Source of the DNA: Euptelea pleiosperma
Taxonomy: Eukaryota; Streptophyta; Magnoliopsida; Ranunculales; Eupteleaceae
Assembly: GCA_035048495.1 (NCBI GenBank)
Contig: CM068547.1
Coordinates: 22,327,913 to 22,391,912 of the forward strand
Length of the DNA stretch: 64,000 bases
Reading direction: 5' to 3'
Part shown: piece after piece, positions 10,420 through 19,498 of the stretch
Layout of the letters: every line of letters starts with the position of its first letter
Position numbering within the stretch: the first letter of the stretch is position 1
Translations under genes and position numbers: made by a program
The notes under the pieces: generated by a model
The model's input: the letters and a program-made list of their open reading frames with translations, nothing else
The model's database searches: none
Told to the model about the DNA's origin: nothing

Positions 10420-10702
10420 TGTGGGGGAAAAATATCTGATCTAACCCACACAATCTTTGAGGTCAGACGATTCGGATTATGGTGATGATCGGATGACTCT
10501 GATGCTCCAGGATGAAACTGCTTTCTCCTCTGCGAAGGATAGGATGATCTCCAGATGAGATTTGGTTGTACCTGTTGACAAGGCTCCGACGCTCAAGTCA
10601 GCTTGGGAAATGTAACAGGTTTTAGGAAATAGTAAAAGATTTCAGAGTTTAAGCTATCTGGATCTGGAGAGCAAGATCCTCTTCTCAGTCCTGAGGGTCT
10701 CA

Positions 10703-10710
10703 TATTTATA
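10703..10710 (-). promoter_or_regulatory. LTR TATA box (copy also at 22035-22042)
   Basis: On the - strand the sequence reads ggTATAAATAtgagaccc. The same words occur in the diverged LTR at 3419-3426, so this is the most conserved part of the LTR. The copy at 22035-22042 in the 5' LTR would drive the genomic transcript. It falls about 1.06 kb into the LTR, leaving only about 280 bp for R plus U5. Confidence 0.7.
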
Positions 10711-11125
10711 CCCTTAGAACTGGGCGTGACTCACCTTCCACGTGTCTAGTCGTTATCAGTCAATGATGACTCAGATAAATTCTGTTATAAAACAGAATCT
10801 TATGGTTATATCTTGACTTCATTGATTCGGTTATACCTGAAATAACTGAAATGACACTGAGGTGGCATCCTTCGTGTCAAATATTCAGATAAGGTGATGT
10901 CGAATTCGTGATAGTTCAACTAGCTGCCACGTGGCCAATATTCATTAGTTAAGAAATCGATGGTATTCAGAATACTTACCTCGTACGTAAGAGATCCTGC
11001 CACGTAAGTCATTTGACATTATCTGGCTTTGACGGGATGATATTGAAATAGATCCCGTCAAGTAAGTCTGATGACCTTGTCGGGATAAATGCATCCAGCC
11101 AATAATGTGACCTTGCCGGGATGAT

Positions 11126-11440
11126 GTCCCGGGATGACATGTTTAGAGTTCCCGGGAATCTATACTTTGAGTTGCCAGGATGAGTTCCCGGGATGACATA
11201 TTTGGAGTTCCCGGGATGATATACCTGAGTTGCCAAGATGAGTTCCCGGGATGACATGTTTGAAGTTCCCAGGATGATATACTTGAGTTTCCAGGATGAG
11301 TTCCCGGGATGACATGTTTGAAGTTCCCGGGATGATATACTTGAGTTTCCAGGATGAGTTCCCGGGATGACATATTTGGAGTTCCCGGGATTATATACTT
11401 GAGTTTCCCGGGATGAGAACCTTGAGTTCCCGGGATGAGA
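11126..11440 (-). repeat. 58 bp tandem repeat with paired CCCGGG sites inside the LTR
   Basis: Units start with gttcccgggatgacat at 11184, 11242, 11300 and 11358, exactly 58 bp apart, with partial units on both sides. Each unit carries two CCCGGG or near-CCCGGG palindromes. The same array is at 22458-22772 in the 5' LTR. The diverged LTR at 2564-3705 has a different tandem unit in this place, so the array appears to be recent and fast evolving. Confidence 0.85.
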
Positions 11441-11776
11441 TTGTAAAAGATCCCGTCTATCCAGTTGATCTCGGTGGGATGAGACTCATCAATATGTCGG
11501 GTAAGATTGAATACTTCCCGACATATTAAAGGCTGAGACGTTAATATTCTCTGTTAGCATCACTTCCATGTGTCGATAATACAATCCTGAACGTGGCATT
11601 TCCAAGTAATGGAAATCGAGTGACACGATAGGCAGTTTATAGCTCTTGATGATGATTCCAGCGCATTAACTCTCGCGTGCTGTCTTCTAACACGCGTCGT
11701 GTATTCGAAACCGCACGTGCTAAGCCAGAGATACGTGTCCAATTTTGACTTGCTGGAAAATACGGCACCCACATCG

Positions 11777-11787
11777 CCCCCCTTTTT
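11777..11787 (-). other. Polypurine tract of the gypsy element
   Basis: On the - strand AAAAAGGGGGG lies three bases before the 3' LTR start. This is the expected primer site for plus-strand synthesis and confirms the LTR boundary at 11773. Confidence 0.9.
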
Positions 11788-12109
11788 GAGAAGATCGATA
11801 AATGACCGTCGTATCTTCTGAAAAAGATCTTGGCCATCCACGTTTCATATCTGTTTCTTAGCCGTTGGATCACGTAATAACCAATCGATCATTTTCCTCC
11901 GCATTTAATACTGCGCTTACTGTTTGCTGTATACATGATACGTGTCCGTAGCAACGTGCTGCCCAATGTACGTCGTCGAATGGAATGATTGATGGGTACA
12001 GTACTCGAGGGAATAGGTAACCGAACCATCGAGTAACCAATCTTTTGAGTTTTGGCGCCCGAGATTTGATATTGCCAAACTGCTGGTTTGATACAACCAG
12101 ATCTTTGCC

Positions 12110-12117
12110 TATAAAAG
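12110..12117 (+). promoter_or_regulatory. TATA box of the antisense gene
   Basis: TATAAAAG in the context gccTATAAAAGgtttattcacc lies 194 bp upstream of the first suitable ATG (12304). It is on the strand opposite to gag-pol, inside the element, between PPT and antisense ORF. The downstream leader is C/T-rich, as in many plant 5' UTRs. It would give the antisense gene a promoter independent of the LTR. Confidence 0.6.
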
Positions 12118-12303
12118 GTTTATTCACCGCTCTCTTCCATTTCTTCGCTCTGGTCAGTGCTCTGCAATACTTCAAGCTTCAAGCTCAAGCTGTTCTTCAC
12201 CTGTATCTCCTCTGTTCGCTGCTTCCAGACTGTAACGGTACTTTTCTCTCATCTGTCATCCCCTCTCGTATACTTTCATTTTCCTCTTCATCTTCTTCTT
12301 CAA

Positions 12304-14938
12304 ATGGCTAGGGGTAAAAGGGTTCTTGAAGATACCGAAGAAATGGTTCCCAGAGAACCAGTAGAAACCAATGTTGATGTAGAGGAGCAATTATCCTCTG
12401 ATTCGTTGGATAGAGAAGTAGATGTACATAGGGAGGAACTAATAATTCCTCAAGTAATCGTTAGGGTCCCAACTTATGGGAATGACCCTTATATTGTAGG
12501 TTTGAGAAAAGAATTTGCCATTCCTTCATCTGTTTTTGTTAATATCGGTTCTCGTCATGGGGAAAATACCAACCCTGGAGAAATAAGCATCACTCGGCTT
12601 CAATTGAAGTTCGGGTTAACCCTACCTCTGACTCCTTTAGTGAGGGAAGTCCTCTGGTTCTACGACCAGGCTCCCGGCCAGATGCACGGAAATTTCTGGC
12701 GTCTGATGAATAGGATAGAGTATTTCAACTCTACGAGTAAATACCAGATCGGTCTCTCCGAGATCGATTATCTGTACATTTTGAGGAGATGCCCAGACTC
12801 CTTCGATACCGATATGTTCTGGTCGGTAGCTGCCCGGAATAAAAATCAGAAGATAGTTGAGAGCCTGCCCGATAGTCATAAGGGATGGCACTCTGATCCT
12901 CTGCTGGTGATTGGATCTTGGGAATTTGACGAGCGTGTGGAGGGGAGCTCCAGCAGCCATAGAGTCCGCACAAGCTTTAACTTGTCGGGTAAGCTCCTCT
13001 TTATATCCCGTCAATCTCCTTTAGATTCAGTTAATCAGTCTATTGATCAATTTCTTCTCTTCTCTGCTGTAGACTATACCAGACGTCCCTGGAAATATCC
13101 TCAGGATATAGAGGACAAGGTCAAATATATCTTGAGGAAAATCCCCAAGGTAGTAAAGCAATGGTCCCTGGCAGGGCTAATTGATAAAAATAAAAGATCC
13201 TCAGCTCCCACTCCTGTCATCTCACGGGACCTGCGGATAACGGCTCCCGACTATTCGCGTAAGCGTCCTGCTGTGGAGATTACTGCAAGGGATGAAGTGT
13301 CTCGAGAAGAGGAGGATATAAGTCCCGACATCCCCTTAATAAAGAGACCTCGCCAAACTCATAGCACGCCAGCCCATGTAAATCCCCCAACAAGTCGGGT
13401 CACGGCTGCTCCTTATCCCGTGGCCGAATTCTTCAGACATCCAGATGGTCGACAAGAACCTCTGAATGATTTTGCCCGGGAACTTGTCCGGTTGGAAGAG
13501 GCAGAGGTATATTCTTCTATAGCTGATGTCTAACTCATATTCTTATGCGATCATCTAACTTGTTACCTCCTTTGCAGATGGAGGGCAGAATGGCCGAGAT
13601 GAGGAAGGATACCTTTGCTGTCCCAGCTTTGGTGCCAAGGAAGAAAAGAAAACTGATCAAGGGACTAGCTCCTGAATTAGAGGCATCACTGACCCGGGAG
13701 GGTATCGTAACTACTGCGGTGGCTGGTGGTTCCTCATCGACTCAGTCTTCTGAGGCCCCAGATTCTCCTTCGGTAGCTGCCATACCTACTGCTTCTCCTT
13801 CGATCGCCACTACGCGGTCTCCTCCTGGATTCCTTCCTTCTCCAGAGCTTCAACCAATATCTACCCCTCCATCAACCTCTCGTCCAACAGACGCTGCCGG
13901 GCCCAGTCATTCAATTGGTGAGCACATTCGTTCTCCTTCATTCCCGTCTGGTACAACATTTGATTTAATTGATACATGGGTTACACTGAAAGAATTGTGG
14001 CGACAAGATAACCCCATTGCAGGTCTACAGGATTTCGATGGCGTGGAACCATACATCATGAATGCTGGTTGCTTGCCAAATGGGCAGCCCATCTCGGAGC
14101 AAAGCTCCATTGCTGACGCTGGGGTGGCTTCGACGTTGATCGAACGAATCTGTCTTCCACGGGACAGGTTGCGTTATATTGACATGCCTTCCCCAAAAGT
14201 GCCCTGTGAAGTTCTCAGTCGTTCCCTCCTGGAGGTAAGAATTTACTTTTTTTTTTTTTGTACTGCTTTCTCTGATGAATTCTTCCAATATATTCTAACA
14301 GTTCCTTCTGTCTGCAGAGCATCCATGCCTATGTAGGTCTGAGGGATTATCTTGGTGATCTCCTCCAAAATTATACTGCCCTTGTCGAAAAATCAAGTGC
14401 ATCCGAAGCTAAACTTCAACTGGCCGAGGAGCAAATTCAAGCAGCCACTCTCTCTGCCGAAGTTTCAAAGACCAAGGCTGAAATGGAGAGAAAATTGGCT
14501 CTTGAAGCTCTTGCTTCAAAGAAAAAAGCTGAAGATAACTTGATTAAAGTCAAGGCGGAGTATGCAAAATTCAAGGAGGGAGCCAGTCGCCTGCAAAAAG
14601 ATCTGGAAAAGATGACCGTTGAGAGGGATGAAACCAAACAGGCATCTGATGCCCTCCAACAAGAATCTTACGACAAGGGATACCGGGAAGGCTTCGCCAA
14701 ATGTGAAGCCATGATGGAAGAAGAAGGAGATGAAGATCCTGTTGAAAATATGGTTCAGCCTGAACCACTTGTCGGGACAATAATTTCAACAGAAGTTCCC
14801 CGAGAACCATCTCCAACCATCCCGGCACCTGAAGTTGTTCCAGCCTTTTCTCAGACAGACATGGTGACTCCAGGAGGGGATGTCACAGTAAATCCTGTCA
14901 CTCAGCCGGTCGGCGGGCAGGATGTGACACTTCCATGA
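12304..14938 (+). CDS. Antisense ORF of the Tat element, three predicted exons (putative gypsy-type transposon protein)
   Basis: Joining 12304-13506, 13578-14234 and 14318-14938 gives one 826-residue protein; both predicted introns are phase 0 with GT..AG ends and each removes an in-frame stop. Start ATG 12304 (MARGKRVLED) is chosen because the longer open frame upstream has no ATG. Residues about 97-140 (TRLQLKFGLTLPL, PLVREVLWFYDQAPGQMHGN, FWRLMNRI) resemble the plant 'putative gypsy type transposon' family (Pfam Transposase_28), common in antisense ORFs of Tat elements. Exon 2 has a basic cluster RKKRK (422-426) followed by a Ser/Pro-rich region. Exon 3 (621-750) is strongly predicted coiled coil, then YDKGYREGFAKC and an acidic tail. 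Function is unknown; a DNA- or RNA-binding, possibly nuclear, accessory protein is a guess. No stops interrupt the exons. Confidence 0.82.
13507..13577 (+). other. Predicted intron 1 of the antisense gene (71 bp)
   Basis: The donor is GCAGAG|GTATAT and the acceptor CCTTTGCAG|ATGGAG, preceded by a T-rich tract. Removal joins Glu401 to Met402 in frame and skips the stop near 13531. Length and AT-richness fit small plant introns. Confidence 0.7.
14235..14317 (+). other. Predicted intron 2 of the antisense gene (83 bp)
   Basis: The donor is CTGGAG|GTAAGA (strong consensus) and the acceptor CTGTCTGCAG|AGCATC, with a long T-run inside. Removal restores the frame into the coiled-coil exon. A weaker alternative acceptor, TTCTAACAG, lies at about 14300. 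Confidence 0.75.
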
Positions 14939-15285
14939 TTTTTGTAATTAACCCCTTGGGTTTACAATTGTAAATGCCGTTTAAGGCTTTTCAATATAAT
15001 AGAATACTTTTTCTGTTATTGCATGAACTGAATACTTATCAAAATATGAATTCAATGTGTTAAAATTCAATAATCCTAGTCAGGAATATAGGTTTGTCGG
15101 GAATCAACCTGTATTATCCCGGCTAGGATTTCATGGTCAATTAATCTCACTTGGATTTTATAAATGACGAGAATCTCATTAATTCTAGTCGCATGACTAA
15201 GAATCTTTAGATCATCCCGGCCTTCCGGTTTGTATACTTGGACTCTTATCAAGGCAAGAAACCAAGATTGATAAGAATCCAAGGC
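14939..15285. other. 3' flank of the antisense gene
   Basis: This is AT-rich with a weak poly(A)-like tcaatataatag at about 14991-15002. From about 15110 the first degenerate units of the following tandem array appear. No coding potential. Confidence 0.45.
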
Positions 15286-16105
15286 TCCCGGCTAGGACTT
15301 TGTAATCGACGTGATTCTCCTCAATTCCAGTCGCATGACTTAGAATTTTAGATCATCCCGGCCTTCCGGTTTGTATACTTGGACTCTTATCAAGGCAAGA
15401 AGCCAAGATTGATAAGAATCCAAGGCTCCCGGCTAGGACTTTGTAATCGACGTGATTCTCCTCAATTCTAGTCGCATGACTTAGAATTTTAGATCATCCC
15501 GGCCTTCCGGTTTGTAACTCCCGGCTTAGGACTTTGTAATCGACGTGATTCTCCTCAATTCCAGTCGCATGACTTAGAATTTCAGATCATCCCGGCCTTC
15601 CGGTTTGTAACTCCCGGCTTAGGACTTTGTATTCGACGTGAATCTCCTCAATTCCAGTCGCATGACTTAGAATTTTAGATCATCCCGGCCTTCCGGTTTG
15701 TAACTCCCGACTTAGGACTTTGTATTCGACGTGATTCTCCTCAATTCCAGTCGCATGACTTAGAATTTCAGATCATCCCGGCCTTCCGATTTGTAACTCC
15801 AGGCTTAGGACTTTGTATTCGACGTGAATCTCCTCAATTCCAGTCACATGACTTAGAATTTCAGATCATCCCGGCCTTCCGGTTTGTAACTCCCGGCTTA
15901 GGACTTTGTATTCGATGTGAATCTCCTCAATTCCAGTCGCATGACTTAGAATTTTAGATCATCCCGGCCTTCCGGTTTGTAACTCCCGGCTTAGGACTTT
16001 GTAATCGACGTGATTCTCCTCAATTCCAGTCGCATGACTTAGAATTTTAGATCATCCCGGCCTTCCGGTTTGTAACTCCCGGCTTAGGACTTTGTATTCG
16101 ACGAT
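15286..16105. repeat. 93 bp tandem repeat (with 141 bp long-form units) between antisense gene and pol
   Basis: The word ggactttgta recurs at 15295, 15436, 15529, 15622, 15715, 15808, 15901, 15994 and 16087. The first interval is 141 bp; from 15436 onward all are exactly 93 bp. The long form carries 48 extra bases (a ttatcaaggcaagaa block). Units are nearly identical, showing recent homogenisation. The array sits in the untranslated space between the convergent ends of pol and the antisense gene. Tat-lineage elements are known for tandem repeats there, which can seed satellites. Confidence 0.93.
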
Positions 16106-16138
16106 GATGCTTCTTGTATGAGAAACTTAGAATCATCT

Positions 16139-19100
16139 TTATTGATAGAAAATCCGCATATTAAATGCGTTCCACGGTCTTTCAAATACATCTCTGTCTT
16201 GTGTCTTCAAGTAATAAGCCCCGTTCTGCCCAATCCTGTCAACAAGGTAAGGACCTTCCCAATTGGCACCCAATTTGCCACTCCCGGGCTCCCTTATATT
16301 GTCAAATACTTTTCTCAGTACCAAATCTCCAACTTTGAAGGTCCTGCGTCTAACGCGGCGATCATATGACCGTTTGATAGTTTGCTGATAATTAGCCAAT
16401 CTCACAACTGCCTGCTCCCGACGCTCTTCTAGCAAGTCATTGTCCCGAGCCAATATTCCTTCATTCTGCCCAGTATTGACAGCCTGAGTCCGAGATGTCG
16501 GGATAACCACTTCTGTAGGGATTACTGCCTCTGATCCATAAGCCAGAGAAAATGGAGATTCCCCTGTAGTTCTTCTCGGGGTAGTTCGATATGCCCAGAG
16601 TACTCCTGACAATTCTTCCGCCCATTTTCCCTTTGCTCGATCTAACCTCTTCTTCAAGTTTTCGAGTATAACTCGATTTGCTCTCTCGGCAAGTCCGTTA
16701 CTCTGGGGGTATCTTGGGGCAGATAGTCTTTTCTTTATATTCAAAGCCTGACACAGAGCTTTCACCTCGGTGGAATCAAACTGGGTTCCGTTATCTGTGA
16801 CTATCTCTTCTGGAATGCCGAACCGGCAGATGATATTCTCCCATAAGAACCTCTTCACATGCGAAGACTGTACCTGAACTAACGGCACTGCCTCGATCCA
16901 CTTTGTGAAGTAATTCGTGGCCACCAATAAGAACCTCACATTCCCTGGGGCTGTCGGGAATGGTCCCATTATATCTAATCCCCATTTCGCAAATGGCCAT
17001 GGACTGAATACAGGATGCAGCTCTTCGGCGGGAACCTTTATCAATGGAGAATATTTCTGACACTTCTCACATTTCTTCACCAGCAACTTGGCATCTTTCT
17101 GCATGTAGGGCCAAAAATAACCTTGGCTGAGAGCTTTATGTGCCAAGGTCCTCGCCCCCGAGTGATTTCCACATTCTCCCGCGTGTATCTCAAGAAGAAC
17201 TTGCTGAGATTCTCTGGGGGTAAGACATTTAAGGAGAGGACCTGATGCTGATTTCCTGTAGAGATCTTGGCCTACCATGATATACCTTCTCCCAAGCCTC
17301 TGAATTCTCTTTGCGGCATCTCTCCCAGAAGGGAGTTCTCCATGTTGTAAATACCTTCGAAAATCGTCCATCCAACTTGGCTCATGATCAACCTCCACCG
17401 GGGCTAGATAAACTTCAACAGGTGAATGAATACTCGGAAATTCCTGATAGTCCACGGATATAGTTCTTGATTCAGCCCCTCCCATCATAGTAGATAAATA
17501 GGCCAAAGCATCAGCATGCCGATTTTCCATCCTTGGTAACTGATGAATTTTTATGTTACCAAATCGCTCAGCCAAATGTTGAACAATATCTAAATAAGCT
17601 GCCATCCTCTCATCTCGGGCTAGATATGTCCCAGCAAACTGACTGACGACCAGCTGTGAATCAGTATAAGCGGTAATGTCTGTTATCCCGAGATCAAGTG
17701 CTGTCTGGAGTCCCGAAATCATTGCTTCATATTCTGCTTCGTTATTGGATGCCACGAACCCGAATTTAACAGATTTTTCCAATCTAGTATTCTCAGGTGT
17801 GACCAGAACGACTCCTACACCTGATCCGTTCTCATTGGCTGATCCATCAGTAAACAATCTCCATCCCGTCTTGGGATTCAACATCTCTGGCATCTCGGGA
17901 AGTGGAAGAACTTCTCTGTCCTCGCCCCCAGTGTCTGCCACATCTTGAACTGGGAAGTCGGCCAAAAACCCTGCCAAGGCATGTCCCTTCTCAGATGTTC
18001 TTGGTGAGAACTGAATGTCGTATTGAGCCAAATAAATGGCCCATTTAGCCATTCTCCCTGACAAATCGATCTTACCGAGTATAGATTTCAAAGGATGCTC
18101 TGTGTAAACCGTAATAGTCCTGCCTTCAAAGTAGGGTTTAAGACATCTCGAAGCATAAATCAAAGCCAAAGCAGCTTTCTCGATTGTGGCATATCTCGTT
18201 TCTGCCCCAATCAAAGTCTTACTGGTGAAATATACTGGTCGTTCTTCACGATCGAGCTCACGGAAGAGAACGGCGCTAATGGATTCATCTGTGGTAGCCA
18301 AATAAAGACCCAGAGGCTCCCCTTGATCAGGTTTAGAAAGAATCGGAGGTTGTGAGAGATAATGTTTGAGCTTTTGAAAGGCTTCATCACACTCTTCAGT
18401 CCAGTCAAATCTTCCATTCTTCTTCAAGAGCCTGAATAAAGGTCTGCATCTATCTGACGATCTCGCTATGAAGCGATTCAATGCTGCTATCCTCCCGGCA
18501 AGCTTTTGGACTTCCTTCCTGTTCTTTGGTGAAGGCATATCTGTCAAAGCCCTGATCTGTTCGGGATTAGCTTCAATTCCTCGCCTCGTAATGAGATAAC
18601 CTAGAAATTTCCCTGAGGTCACTCCAAAGACGCACTTGGCAGGATTGAGTTTCATTTGATACTCTCGAAGATGATCAAACGTTTTCCTGAGATCTCCCAG
18701 ATGTAATTCCCGGGTCCTTGTTTTAACCATCATATCGTCTATATACACCTCCATCGTCACGCCAATCATATCATGGAACATTTTATTAACGAGACGTTGG
18801 TAAGTGGCTCCCGCATTCTTGAGACCAAAAGGCATCACTCTGTAACAAAAGACGCCCCTATCAGTTGTGAAGGCTGTCATCTCCTGATCGGGCTCATACA
18901 GAGGGATCTGATTATAACCCGAATACCCATCCATGAAAGATAAGATCTCATATCCCGAGGTTGCATCAACCAGTTGATCAATCCTCGGCAAAGGATATGG
19001 ATCTTTAGGGCAGGCTTTATTCAAGTGTGTGAAGTCTATGCAGACTCTGATCTTCCCATTCTTCTTCGGAACAACCACTATGTTGGCTAACCATTGTGCA

Positions 19101-19492
19101 TTGTTGACTTCGCGGATGAATCCAGCCTCCAGGAGTTTATCAATCTCTTCCTGGACTGCCTGCTGCTTCTCTGGAGCAATCCTCCGAGGTCTCTGTTTCA
19201 CAGGTAAATGATCTCTATTTACCTGTAGATGGTGGCAGGAAATGTCGGGAGAAATACCCGGCATATCGTTAAATGACCATGCAAAAATATCCATATAAGA
19301 TTTGAGAAAATCAGTGAAGGATATTTTTTCTTCCACAGATAATCCAGCCCCGATATAAGTACACTTTGGGTTTTCCTCACTACCGAGGTTAACCTGATCA
19401 GTCTCCTCAACTGTGGGACTTGTCCCTTGCTCAATATCACCTTCCCGGGTCAGCGCAGTCTGCTCCAGACTTGCCGGGATGCGCTCTAATTG
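16139..19492 (-). CDS. Gypsy Pol: RT, RNase H, archaeal-type RNase H, integrase (reached by UAG readthrough)
   Basis: 1117 residues are open in the gag-protease frame directly after its UAG. No ATG begins it; the first 52 residues (19492-19337) are also open. Counting from Val at 19336: RT has the palm Asp in SFMDGYSGY (135), MPFGLKNAGATYQ and YIDD (198-201). The first RNase H (about 310-460) lacks a clear catalytic set. The second RNase H has FTDGSANENGSG (D497), NNEAEYE, YTDSQLVV (D559) and HADALA (D609). Integrase has H718, H725, C756, C759 and the triad D788, D848, E884 (D-35-E), ending with GANWEGPYLV, the GPY/F module. All catalytic residues of RT, aRNH and IN are present. It makes and inserts cDNA copies of the element. 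Confidence 0.95.
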   Translation of the reverse strand, partial: QLERIPASLEQTALTREGDIEQGTSPTVEETDQVNLGSEENPKCTYIGAGLSVEEKISFTDFLKSYMDIFAWSFNDMPGISPDISCHHLQVNRDHLPVKQRPRRIAPEKQQAVQEEIDKLLEAGFIREVNNAQWLANIVVVPKKNGKIRVCIDFTHLNKACPKDPYPLPRIDQLVDATSGYEILSFMDGYSGYNQIPLYEPDQEMTAFTTDRGVFCYRVMPFGLKNAGATYQRLVNKMFHDMIGVTMEVYIDDMMVKTRTRELHLGDLRKTFDHLREYQMKLNPAKCVFGVTSGKFLGYLITRRGIEANPEQIRALTDMPSPKNRKEVQKLAGRIAALNRFIARSSDRCRPLFRLLKKNGRFDWTEECDEAFQKLKHYLSQPPILSKPDQGEPLGLYLATTDESISAVLFRELDREERPVYFTSKTLIGAETRYATIEKAALALIYASRCLKPYFEGRTITVYTEHPLKSILGKIDLSGRMAKWAIYLAQYDIQFSPRTSEKGHALAGFLADFPVQDVADTGGEDREVLPLPEMPEMLNPKTGWRLFTDGSANENGSGVGVVLVTPENTRLEKSVKFGFVASNNEAEYEAMISGLQTALDLGITDITAYTDSQLVVSQFAGTYLARDERMAAYLDIVQHLAERFGNIKIHQLPRMENRHADALAYLSTMMGGAESRTISVDYQEFPSIHSPVEVYLAPVEVDHEPSWMDDFRRYLQHGELPSGRDAAKRIQRLGRRYIMVGQDLYRKSASGPLLKCLTPRESQQVLLEIHAGECGNHSGARTLAHKALSQGYFWPYMQKDAKLLVKKCEKCQKYSPLIKVPAEELHPVFSPWPFAKWGLDIMGPFPTAPGNVRFLLVATNYFTKWIEAVPLVQVQSSHVKRFLWENIICRFGIPEEIVTDNGTQFDSTEVKALCQALNIKKRLSAPRYPQSNGLAERANRVILENLKKRLDRAKGKWAEELSGVLWAYRTTPRRTTGESPFSLAYGSEAVIPTEVVIPTSRTQAVNTGQNEGILARDNDLLEERREQAVVRLANYQQTIKRSYDRRVRRRTFKVGDLVLRKVFDNIREPGSGKLGANWEGPYLVDRIGQNGAYYLKTQDRDVFERPWNAFNMRIFYQ

Positions 19493-19498
19493 CTATTT
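19484..19498 (-). promoter_or_regulatory. Leaky stop: UAG-CAA-UUA between gag-protease and pol
   Basis: On the - strand the end of gag reads GAA AAA TAG CAA TTA GAG. UAG followed by CAA UUA is the well-known type I readthrough context (CARYYA) first characterised in tobamoviruses. Because pol continues in the same frame with no other stop, readthrough would yield a Gag-Pro-Pol fusion of about 1848 residues at a low ratio to Gag-Pro. Readthrough itself is inferred, not shown. Confidence 0.75.

Larger units (their letters stand above)
10420..11773 (-). repeat. 3' LTR of the gypsy element
   Basis: On the + strand it runs from TGTGGGGGAAAA to ACGGCACCCACA, 1354 bp. It differs from the 5' LTR at only three bases: 10494 versus 21826, 11271 versus 22603, and 11333 versus 22665, with no indels (99.8% identity by my line-by-line comparison). 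It contains a TATA box on the - strand at 10703-10710 and a CCCGGG-rich tandem array at about 11126-11440. Confidence 0.96.

Noticed and set aside
15286..16105. Regularly spaced repeats resembling a CRISPR array
   Set aside because: Units are directly contiguous 93 bp tandem copies with no unique spacers, inside a plant retrotransposon.
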